From Arenicola marina (taxonomy: Eukaryota > Annelida > Polychaeta > Arenicolidae), in assembly GCA_964019135.1 (NCBI GenBank), contig OZ025253.1:11909059-11973058 (forward strand): DNA of 64,000 bases, written 5' to 3'. Made by a program: the position numbers and the translations under genes. The notes under the pieces were generated by a model. That model was not told the DNA's origin and searched no databases. It saw only the letters and a list, made by a program, of their open reading frames with translations. Below, one piece after another: positions 51,101-63,100 of this stretch. How positions within the stretch are numbered: the first letter of the stretch is position 1; every line of letters starts with the position of its first letter.

Positions 51101-54100
51101 GTAGGGTCAGTGTATAGCCGGCAGGGTCAGTGACTGTATCTGTGTAGGGTCAGTGTATAGCCGGCATGGTCAGTGACTGTATCTGTGTAGGGTCAGTGTA
51201 TAGCCGGCAGGGTCAGTGACTGTATCTGTGTAGGGTCAGTGTATAGCCGGCAGGGTCAGTGACTGTAACTGTGTAGGGTCAGTGTATAGCCTGCAGGGTC
51301 AGTGACTGTATCTGTGTAGGGTCAGTGTATAGCCGGCAGGGTCAATGACTGTATCTGTGTAGGGTCAGTGTATAGCCGGCAGGGTCAATGACTGTATCTG
51401 TCTAGGGTCAGTGTATAGCCGGCAGGGTCAGTGACTGTATCTGTGTAGGGTCAGTGTATAGCCGGCAGGGTCAATGACTGTATCTGTGTAGGGTCAGTGT
51501 ATAGCCGGCAGGGTCAATGACTGTATCTGTGTAGGGTCAGTGTATAGCCGGCAGGGTCAGTGACTGTATCTGTGTAGGGTCAGTGTATAGCCGGCAGGGT
51601 CAGTGACTGTATCTGTGTAGGGTCAGTGTATAGCCGGCAGGGTCAGTGACTGTATCTGTGTAGGGTCAGTGTATAGCCGGCAGGGTCAGTGACTGTATCT
51701 GTGTAGGGTCAGTGTATAGCCGGCAGGGTCAATGACTCTATCTGTGTAGGGTCAGTGTATAGCCGGCAGGGTTAGTGACTGTATCTGTGTAGGGTCAGTG
51801 TATAGCCTGCAGGGTCAGTGACTGTATCTGTGTAGGGTCAGTGTATAGCCGGCAGGGTCAGTGACTGTATCTGTGTAGGGTGAGTGTATAGCCGGCAGGG
51901 TCAGTGACTGTATCTGTGTAGGGTCAGTGTATAGCCGGCAGGGTCAGTGACTGTATCTGTGTAGGGTCAGTGTATAGCCGGCAGGGTCAATGACTGTATC
52001 TGTGTAGGGTCAGTGTATAGCCGGCAGGGTCAGTGACTGTATCTGTGTAGGGTCAGTGTATAGCCTGCAGGGTGAGTGACTGTATCTGTGTAGGGTCAGT
52101 GTATAGCCGGCAGGGTCAGTGACTGTATCTGTGTAGGGTCAGTGTATAGCCGGCAGGGTCAGTGACTGTATCTGTGTAGGGTCAGTGTATAGCCGGCAGG
52201 GTCAGTGACTGTATCTGTGTAGGGTCAGTGTATAGCCGGCAGGGTCAGTGACTGTATCTGTGTAGGGTCAGTGTATAGCCGGCAGGGTCAGTGACTGTAT
52301 CTGTGTAGGGTCAGTGTATAGCCGGCAGGGTCAGTGACTGTATCTGTGTAGGGTCAGTGTATAGCCGGCAGGGTCAGTGACTGTATCTGTGTAGGGTCAG
52401 TGTATAGCCGGCAGGGTGAGTGACTGTATCTGTGTAGGGTCAGTGTATAGCCGGCAGGGTCAGTGACTGTATCTGTGTAGGGTCAGTGTATAGCCGGCAG
52501 GGTCAGTGACTGTATCTGTGTAGGGTCAGTGTATAGCAGGCAGGGTCAGTGACTGTATCTGTGTAGGGTCAGTGTATAGCCGGCAAGGTCAGTGACAGTA
52601 TCTGTGTAGGGTCAGTGTATAGCCGGCAGGGTCAGTGACTGTATCTGTGTAGGGTCAGTGTATAGCCGGCAGGGTCAGTGACTGTATCTGTGTAGGGTCA
52701 GTGTATAGCCGGCAGGGTCAGTGACTGTATCTGTGTAGGGTCAGTGTATAGCCGGCAGGGTCAGTGACTGTATCTGTGTAGAGTCAGTGTATAGCCGGCA
52801 GGGTCAGTGACTGTATCTGTGTAGGGTCAGTGTATAGCCGGCAGGGTCAGTGACTGTATCTGTGTAGGGTCAGTGTATAGCCGGCAGGGTCAGTGACTGT
52901 ATCTGTGTAGAGTCAGTGTATAGCCGGCAGGGTCAGTGACTGTATCTGTGTAGGGTCAGTGTATAGCCGGCAGGGTCAGTGACTGTATCTGTGTAGGGTC
53001 AGTGTATAGCCGGCAGGGTCAGTGACTGTATCTGTGTAGGGTCAGTGTATAGCCGGCAGGGTGAGTGACTGTATCTGTGTAGAGTCAGTGTATAGCCGGC
53101 AGGGTCAGTGACTGTATCTGTGTAGGGTCAGTGTATAGCCGGCAGGGTCAGTGACTGTATCTGTGTAGGGTCAGTGTATAGCCGGCAGGGTGAGTGACTG
53201 TATCTGTGTAGAGTCAGTGTATAGCCGGCAGGGTCAGTGACTGTATCTGTGTAGGGTCAGTGTATAGCCGGCAGGGTCAGTGACTGTATCTGTGTAGGGT
53301 CAGTGTATAGCCGGCAGGGTCAGTGACTGTATCTGTGTAGGGTCAGTGTATAGTCGGCAGGGTCAGTGACAGTATATGTGTAGGGTGAGTGACTGTATCT
53401 GTGTAGGGTCAGTGTATAGTCGGCAGGGTCGGTGTCTGTATCTGTGTAGGGTCAGTGTATAGCCGGCAGGGTCAGTGACTGTATCGGTGTAGGGTCAGTG
53501 TATAGCCGGCAGGGTCAGTGACAGTATCTGTGTAGGGTGAGTGACTGTATCTGTGTAGGGTCAGTGTATAGCCGGCAGGGTCAGTGACTGTATCTGTGTA
53601 GGATCAGTGTATAGCCGGCAGGGTCAGTGACTGTATCTGTGTAGGGTCAGTGTATAGCCGGCAGGGTCAGTGACTGTATCTGTGTAGGGTCAGTGTATAG
53701 CCGGCAGGGTCAGTGACTGTATCTGTGTAGGGTCAGTGTATAGCCGGCAGGGTCAGTGACTGTATCTGTGTAGGGTCAGTGTATAGCCGGCAGGGTCAGT
53801 GACTGTATCTGTGTAGGGTCAGTGTATAGCCGGCAGGGTCAGTGACTGTATTTGTGTAGGGTCAGTGTATAGCCGGCAGGGTCAGTGACTGTATCTGTGT
53901 AGGGTCAGTGTATAGCCGGCAGGGTCAGTGACTGTATCTGTGTAGGGTCAGTGTATAGCCGGCAGGGTCAATAACTGTATCTGTGTAGGGTCAGTGTATA
54001 GCCGGCAGGGTCAGTGACTGTATCTGTGTAGGGTCAGTGTATAGCCGGCAGGGTCAGTGACTGTATCTGTGTAGGGTCAGTGTATAGTCGGCAGGGTCAG

Positions 54101-57100
54101 TGACAGTATATGTGTAGGGTGAGTGACTGTATCTGTGTAGGGTCAGTGTATAGCCGGCAGGGTCAGTGACTGTATCGGTGTAGGGTCAGTGTATAGCCGG
54201 CAGGGTCAATGACTGTATCGGTGTAGGGTCAGTGTATAGCCGGCAGGGTCAGTGACAGTATCTGTGTAGGGTGAGTGACTGTATCTGTGTAGGGTCAGTG
54301 TATAGCCGGCAGGGTCAATGACTGTATCTGTGTAGGGTGAGTGTATAGCCGGCAGGGTCAGTGACTGTATCTGTGTAGGGTCAGTGTATAGCCGGCAGGG
54401 TTAGTGACTGTATCTGTGTAGGGTCAGTGTATAGCCGGCAGGGTCAATGACTGTATCTGTGTAGGGTCAGTGTATAGCCGGCAGGGTCAGTGACTGTATC
54501 TGTGTAGGGTCAGTGTATAGCCGGCAGGGTCAATGACTGTATCTGTGTAGGGTCAGTGTATAGCTGGCAGGGTCAGTGACTGTATCTGTGTAGGGTCAGT
54601 GTATAGCCGGCAGGGTCAGTGACTGTATCTGTGTAGGGTCAGTGTATAGCCGGCAGGGTCAATGACTGTATCTGTGTAGGGTCAGTGTATAGCCGGCAGG
54701 GTCAGTGACTGTATCTGTGTAGGGTCAGTGTATAGCCGGCAGGGTCAGTGTCTGTATCTGTGTAGGGTCAGTGTATAGCCGGCAGGGTCAGTGACTGTAT
54801 CTGTGTAGGGTCAGTGTATAGCCGGCAGGGTCAATGACTGTATCGGTGTAGGGTCAGTGTATAGCCGGCAGGGTCAGTGACAGTATCTGTGTAGGGTGAG
54901 TGACTGTATCTGTGTAGGGTCAGTGTATAGCCGGCAGGGTCAATGACTGTATCTGTGTAGGGTCAGTGTATAGCCGGCAGGGTCAGTGACTGTATCTGTG
55001 TAGGGTCAGTGTATAGCCGGCATGGTCAGTGACTGTATCTGTGTAGGGTCAGTGTATAGCCGGCAGGGTCAGTGACTGTATCTGTGTAGGGTCAGTGTAT
55101 AGCCGGCAGGGTCAGTGACTGTATCTGTGTAGGGTCAGTGTATAGCCTGCAGGGTGAGTGACTGTATCTGTGTAGGGTCAGTGTATAGCCGGCAGGGTCA
55201 GTGACTGTATCTGTGTAGGGTCAGTGTATAGCCGGCAGGGTCAATGACTGTATCTGTGTAGGGTCAGTGTATAGCCGGCAGGGTCAATGACTGTATCTGT
55301 CTAGGGTCAGTGTATAGCCGGCAGGGTCAGTGACTGTATCTGTGTAGGGTCAGTGTATAGCCGGCAGGGTCAATGACTGTATCTGTGTAGGGTCAGTGTA
55401 TAGCCGGCAGGGTCAATGACTGTATCTGTGTAGGGTCAGTGTATAGCCGGCAGGGTCAGTGACTGTATCTGTGTAGGGTCAGTGTATAGCCGGCAGGGTC
55501 AGTGACTGTATCTGTGTAGGGTCAGTGTATAGCCGGCAGGGTCAGTGACTGTATCTGTGTAGGGTCAGTGTATAGCCGGCAGGGTCAGTGACTGTATCTG
55601 TGTAGGGTCAGTGTATAGCCGGCAGGGTCAGTGACTGTATCTGTGTAGGGTCAGTGTATAGCCGGCAGGGTCAGTGACTGTATCTGTGTAGGGTCAGTGT
55701 ATAGCCGGCAGGGTCAGTGACTGTATCTGTGTAGGATCAGTATATAGCCGGCAGGGTCAGTGACTGTATCTGTGTAGGGTCAGTGTATAGCCGGCAGGGT
55801 CAGTGACTGTATCTGTGTAGGGTCAGTGTATAGCCGGCAGGGTCAGTGACTGTATCTGTGTAGGGTCAGTGTATAGCCGGCAGGGTCAGTGACTGTATCT
55901 GTGTAGGGTCAGTGTATAGCCGGCAGGGTGAGTGACTGTATCTGTGTAGGGTCAGTGTATAGCCGGCAGGGTCAGTGACTGTATCTGTGTAGGGTGAGTG
56001 TATAGCCGGCAGGGTCAGTGACTGTATCTGTGTAGGGTCAGTGTATAGCAGGCAGGGTCAGTGACTGTATCTGTGTAGGGTCAGTGTATAGCCGGCAGGG
56101 TCAGTGACAGTATCTGTGTAGGGTCAGTGTATAGCCGGCAGGGTGAGTGACTGTATCTGTGTAGAGTCAGTGTATAGCCGGCAGGGTCAGTGACTGTATC
56201 TGTGTAGGGTCAGTGTATAGCCGGCAGGGTCAGTGACTGTATCTGTGTAGGGTCAGTGTATAGCCGGCAGGGTCAGTGACTGTATCTGTGTAGGGTCAGT
56301 GTATAGTCGGCAGGGTCAGTGACAGTATATGTGTAGGGTGAGTGACTGTATCTGTGTAGGGTCAGTGTATAGTCGGCAGGGTCAGTGTCTGTATCTGTGT
56401 AGGGTCAGTGTATAGCCGGCAGGGTCAGTGACTGTATCGGTGTAGGGTCAGTGTATAGCCGGCAGGGTCAGTGACAGTATCTGTGTAGGGTGAGTGACTG
56501 TATCTGTGTAGGGTCAGTGTATAGCCGGCAGGGTCAGTGACTGTATCTGTGTAGGATCAGTGTATAGCCGGCAGGGTCAGTGACTGTATCTGAGTAGGGT
56601 CAGTGTATAGCCGGCAGGGTCAGTGACTGTATCTGTGTAGGGTCAGTGTATAGCCGGCAGGGTCAGTGACTGCATCTGTGTAGGGTCAGTGTATAGCCGG
56701 CAGGGTCAGTGACTGTATCTGTGTAGGGTCAGTGTATAGCCGGCAGGGTCAGTGACTGTATCTGTGTAAGGTCAGTGTATAGCCGGCAGGGTCAGTGACT
56801 GTATTTGTGTAGGGTCAGTGTATAGCCGGCAGGGTCAGTGACTGTATCTGTGTAGGGTCAGTGTATAGCCGGCAGGGTCAGTGACTGTATCTGTGTAGGG
56901 TCAGTGTATAGCCGGCAGGGTCAATGACTGTATCTGTGTAGGGTCAGTGTATAGCCGGCAGGGTCAGTGACTGTATCTGTGTAGGGTCAGTGTATAGCTG
57001 GCAGGGTCAGTGACTGTATCTGTGTAGGGTCAGTGTATAGTCGGCAGGGTCAGTGACAGTATATGTGTAGGGTGAGTGACTGTATCTGTGTAGGGTCAGT

Positions 57101-60100
57101 GTATAGTCGGCAGGGTCAGTGTCTGTATCTATGTAGGGTCAGTGTATAGCCGGCAGGGTCAGTGACTGTATCGGTGTAGGGTCAGTGTATAGCCGGCAGG
57201 GTCAATGACTGTATCGGTGTAGGGTCAGTGTATAGCCGGCAGGGTCAGTGACAGTATCTGTGTAGGGTGAGTGACTGTATCTGTGTAGGGTCAGTGTATA
57301 GCCGGCAGGGTCAATGACTGTATCTGTGTAGGGTCAGTGTATAGCCGGCAGGGTCAGTGACTGTATCTGTGTAGGGTCAGTGTATAGCCGGCAGGGTTAG
57401 TGACTGTATCTGTGTAGGGTCAGTGTATAGCCGGCAGGGTCAATGACTGTATCTGTGTAGGGTCAGTGTATAGCCGGCAGGGTCAGTGACTGTATCTGTG
57501 TAGGGTCAGTGTATAGCCGGCAGGGTCAATGACTGTATCTGTGTAGGGTCAGTGTATAGCTGGCAGGGTCAGTGACTGTATCTGTGTAGGGTCAGTGTAT
57601 AGCCGGCAGGGTCAGTGACTGTATCTGTGTAGGGTCAGTGTATAGCCGGCAGGGTCAATGACTGTATCTGTGTAGGGTCAGTGTATAGCCGGCAGGGTCA
57701 GTGACTGTATCTGTGTAGGGTCAGTGTATAGCCGGCAGGGTCAGTGTCTGTATCTGTGTAGGGTCAGTGTATAGCCGGCAGGGTCAGTGACTGTATCTGT
57801 GTAGGGTCAGTGTATAGCCGGCAGGGTCAATGACTGTATCGGTGTAGGGTCAGTGTATAGCCGGCAGGGTCAGTGACAGTATCTGTGTAGGGTGAGTGAC
57901 TGTATCTGTGTAGGGTCAGTGTATAGCCGGCAGGGTCAATGACTGTATCTGTGTAGGGTCAGTGTATAGCCGGCAGGGTCAGTGACTGTATCTGTGTAGG
58001 GTCAGTGTATAGCCGGCAGGGTTAGTGACTGTATCTGTGTAGGGTCAGTGTATAGCCGGCAGGGTCAATGACTGTATCTGTGTAGGGTCAGTGTATAGCC
58101 GGCAGGGTAGGGTCAGTGTATAGCCGGCAGGGTCAGTGACTGTATCTGTGTAGGGTCAGTGTATAGCCGGCAGGGTCAGTGACTGTATCTGTGTAGGGTC
58201 AGTGTATAGCCGGCAGGGTCAGTGACTGTATCTGTGTAGGGTGAGTGTATAGCCGGCAGGGTCAATGACTGTATCTGTGTAGGGTCAGTGTATAGCCGGC
58301 AGGGTCAGTGACTGTATCTGTGTAGGGTCAGTGTATAGCCGGCAGGGTCAGTGACTGTATCTGTGTAGGGTCAGTGTATAGCCGGCAGGGTCAGTGACTG
58401 TATCTGTGTAGGGTCAGTGTATAGCCGGCAGGGTCAGTGACTGTATCTGTGTAGGGTCAGTGTATAGCCGGCAGGGTTAGTGACTGTATCTGTGTAGGGT
58501 GAGTGTATAGCCGGCATGGTCAGTGACTGTATCTGTGTAGGGGCAGTGTATAGCCGGCAGGGTCAGTGACTGTATCTGTGTAGGGTAAGTGTATAGCCGG
58601 CAGGGTCAGTGACTGTATCTGTGTAGGGTCAGTGTATAGCCGGCAGGGTCAGTGTCTGTATCTGTGTAGGGTGAGTGTATAGCCGGCAGGGTCAGTGACT
58701 GTATCTGTGTGGGGTCAGTGTATAGCCGGCAGGGTCAATGACTGTATCTGTGTAGGGTCAGTGTATAGCCGGCAGGGTCAGTGACTGTATCTGTGTAAGG
58801 TCAGTGTATAGCCGGCAGGGTCAGTGACTGTATCTGTGTAGGGTCAGTGTATAGCCGGCAGGGTCAATGACTGTATCTGTGTAGGGTCAGTGTATAGCCG
58901 GCAGGGTCAGTGACTGTATCTGTGTAGGGTCAGTGTATAGCCGACAGGGTCAGTGACTGTATCTGTGTAGGGTCAGTGTATAGCCGGCAGGGTCAGTGAC
59001 TGTATCTGTGTAGGGTCAGTGTATAGCCGACAGGGTCAGTGACTGTATCTGTGTAGGGTCAGTGTATAGCCGGCAGGGTCAGTGACTGTATCTGTGTAGG
59101 GTCAGTGTATAGCCGGCAGGGTCAGTGACTGTATCTGTGTAGGGTCAGTGTATAGCCGGCAGGGTCAGTGACTGTATCTGTGTAGGGTCAGTGTATAGCC
59201 GACAGGGTCAGTGACTGTATCTGTGTAGGGTCAGTGTATAGCCGGCAGGGTCAGTGACTGTATCTGTGTAGGGTCAGTGTATAGCCGGCAGGGTCAGTGA
59301 CTGTATCTGTGTAGGGTCAGTGTATAGCCGGCAGGGTCAGTGACTGTATCTGTGTAGGGTCAGTGTATAGCCGGCAGGGTCAGTGACTGTATCTGTGTAG
59401 GGTCAGTGTATAGCCGGCAGGGTCAGTGACTGTATCTGTGTAGGGTCAGTGTATAGCCGGCAGGGTCAGTGACTGTATCTGTGTAGGGTCAGTGTATAGC
59501 CGGCAGGGTCAGTGACTGTATCTGTGTAGGGTCAGTGTATAGCCGGCAGGGTCAGTGACTGTATCTGTGTAGGGTCAGTGTATAGCCGGCAGGGTCAGTG
59601 TCTGTATCTGTGTAGGGTGAGTGTATAGCCGGCAGGGTCAGTGACTGTATCTGTGTGGGGTCAGTGTATAGCCGGCAGGGTCAATGACTGTATCTGTGTA
59701 GGGTCAGTGTATAGCCGGCAGGGTCAGTGACTGTATCTGTGTAAGGTCAGTGTATAGCCGGCAGGGTCAGTGACTGTATCTGTGTAGGGTCAGTGTATAG
59801 CCGGCAGGGTCAATGACTGTATCTGTGTAGGGTCAGTGTATAGCCGGCAGGGTCAGTGACTGTATCTGTGTAGGGTCAGTGTATAGCCGACAGGGTCAGT
59901 GACTGTATCTGTGTAGGGTGAGTGTATAGCCGGCAGGGTCAGTGACTGTATCTGTGTAGGGTCAGTGTATAGCCGGCAGGGTCAGTGACTGTATCTGTGT
60001 AGGGTCAGTGTATAGCCGGCAGGGTCAATGACTGTATTTGTGTAGGGTCAGTGTATAGCCGGCAGGGTCAATGACTGTATCTGTGTAGGGTCAGTGTATA

Positions 60101-63100
60101 GCCGGCAGGGTCAGTGACTGTATCTGTGTAGGGTCAGTGTATAGCCGGCAGGGTCAGTGACTATCTGTGTAGGGTCAGTGTATAGCCGGCAGGGTTAGTG
60201 ACTATATCTGTGTAGGGTCAGTGTATAGCCGGCAGGGTCAATGACAATTTTAATCTTCATGTGTACCGAAGTGGGCAAAAAATACCCAACATTTCCTTTC
60301 TAGGCTTAATTTTAACCTCCATTTGCGGAAAAATGGCCAAAAAGTTCAATATTTCTTTTTCATTTCACTTTGTTTCCTGACTCCCTGCCAGACCCGAGCT
60401 GCCTGCCGCACGTGGAGATCTGCGTGGAGGGTGCTGCAGACGAGCTGCGCTTCCACGCGATGCACGGCCGTAACGCCCTGATCACCCACGGGGGGCGGGC
60501 CGCCACGCGACCCCGGGCCCGCGAGGAGTTCAACGACGCCATCGTCATCAGCAACCGGCCGCTCAGGAACAACGAACTGTTCGAGGTCGTCATCGAGAAG
60601 ATGGTCGACCGCTGGTCCGGGTCCATAGAGGCTGGTCAGTGCCTGGGGGCTGGAGGGGTGGTGGGGGGTAGAGTGGAGAGGGGAGGGGGGGGTGGCGGGG
60701 GCCAGGGGCTGTGCTAGACCGCCAGCCGGCCGCTCAGGGACAACGAGCTGTTTGAGGTCGTCATCGAGAAGAGGGTCGACCGCTGGTCCGGGTCCATAGA
60801 GGCTGGTCAGTGCCTGGGGGCTGGAGGGGTGGTGGGGGGTAGGGTGGAGGATGGGGGGGGTGGTGGAGAGGGGGCGGTGGTAATAGATATGGTAATAGGT
60901 GTGGTCGGCGATGGCGGAGTGGGCGGTAGTAGAGAGGGAGACTGTCCGATGGGGAGAGGTGCGATGGATGCAAAATAAATATTAAGTGAAAGAAACCCTT
61001 GGATATATCTTTGGAGGCTTTACTAAGAAGAATCTTTACCTCGACTAAATAAAATTCGTAACCTAAATCTTACGAGTACACAATTACAATGATCGGTGAT
61101 TGTATTGGGAGTAGGAGAACCATATTGACCGATGCAACCGAAGCCCAGATTAACTCCAACAGAAGTTGTCATGGTTACCGCGATGCAGGTGTGACGTCGA
61201 TTCTGCCCCAGGATCTGGAGTTTCCCAACACCATGACGGACATTGACTACGACACGTGGATGTTGAGGTGAGCGGCAGATCCTCCAGGCTACCTAGGTAC
61301 TGTCTCTATGTGTAACATTGGCTTTGTTATTAACACGATGGACTCAGTTTCAGTCTAGTTAACACTGCAGATACTGTCCTTTACAGTCGAACGAGTGCAT
61401 CGAAGATGAAATACATTCTGTCAAATCCTGTCCTTTGCTCGAAGATATTCGAGTTATTATGTGTTGTCCCCGAAAATGGATGGCCACTTTTCGTTTTACA
61501 AATTTCATAATGACTAAAGATAACGATGTTCATAAGTGACATTTGCATTTGTTTTTCATGCGTATCACTTTGTGTAACTCACACTAAACGATTTCATTTC
61601 GCAATTGAGTATACAGTACAGTGCTGCCCTCTACTGGCCGAACCATTAGTTACTCCTGTGTGGAGGGCGGACTTTTGGCCGCATGTGTGATTCCTTCACC
61701 AGATGGCGCCACTGCTCACATCTCACCAGATGGCGCCACTGCTCACATCTCACCTCTCACCAAACACTCAACCTTTACCGGCGTCCGTAACCCTGATGTC
61801 TACATACGTCTTCCCTCTACCCCACCCCACCCCACCCCGCCGACCCACCCTTCCTCCCACCCTCGCCCTTCCTATGCAGCGGGTCGGCCATCATGCAGGA
61901 TGGCGCCGCCATCCGGAACGGCTACTCCCTGGATCTGGACTCGCTCTGCGTCAACTCCAGGATCGGCATGATGCGCTGCTCGGACGGGACGCTGCACTAC
62001 TTCCTGGACGGTGTGGATCAGGGCGTGGCCTGCACCGACCTGGCGCCAGGTCAGTCAGTCGTCGTCATGGGCAACAGCCGTTACCATAGCTACCTATTGT
62101 TGTACGTCATAGAAGGACTAACTTACCAGCGGTTTTGTTCTCAGTCGGTGGTCTTCGTTGTTGTTCAAGGGTTTCATTTAATGGGTCGGATGACGTAGTC
62201 GTATATTATGCGTCATTGTTGATTGAATGTTGAGCGTACGCAGTGATTGACCTGTACTGAATGTTACAGATGTCTACGCAGTGATTGACCTGTACTGAAT
62301 TTTACAGATGTCTATGCAGTGATTGACCTGTACTGAAGGTTACAGATGTTTACGCAGTAATTGACCTGTACTGAATGTTGCAGATGTGTACCCAGTGATT
62401 GACCTGTACTGAATGTTACAGATGTCTACAGTGATTGACCTGTACTGAATGTTACAGATGTGTACAGTGATTGACCTGTATTGAATGTTACAGATGTGTA
62501 CGCAGTAGTTGATTGTACTGAATGTTGCAGATGTGTACGCAGTGATTGACCTGTACTGAATGTTGCAGATGTGTACGCAGTAGTTGACCTGTACTGAATG
62601 TTGCAGATGTGTACGCAGTGATTGACCTGTATTGAATATTACAGATGTATACAGGGATTGACCTGTACTAAATGTTGCAGATGTGTACGCAGTAATTGAC
62701 CTGTACTGAATGTTACAGATGTGTACGCAGTGATTGACCTGTACTGAATGTTACAGATGTGTACACAGTGATTGACCTGTACTGAATGTTACAGATGTGT
62801 AGGCAGTGAAAGACCTGTACTGAATGTTACAGATGTGTAGGCAGTGAAAGACCTGTACTGAATGTTACAGATGTATACAGGGATTGACCTGTACTGAATG
62901 TTGCAGATGTGTACGCAGTGATTGACCTGTACGGCCAGTGCGCTCAGGTATCCATTACCAGCTGCTCCGGGGTGAGACCTCACGAGAACATCGCCGTGCC
63001 CGCCGAGATCGAGGCCTCCATCAGCTCTCCGTTCAGCGCCGGTATGTGTCTCTTCTCCCCCACCAGATGGCGCCACAAACCGTGTATTCCCCTTTCCAAC

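Noticed and set aside
60719-60841. An alternative exon in intron 11
   Set aside because: It lacks an acceptor of its own, begins mid-exon and follows an in-frame stop when read through, so I treat it as a partial duplicate.
62265-62906. CRISPR-like regular repeats
   Set aside because: Units abut directly with no unique spacers, derive from the neighbouring exon, and the genome is clearly metazoan.
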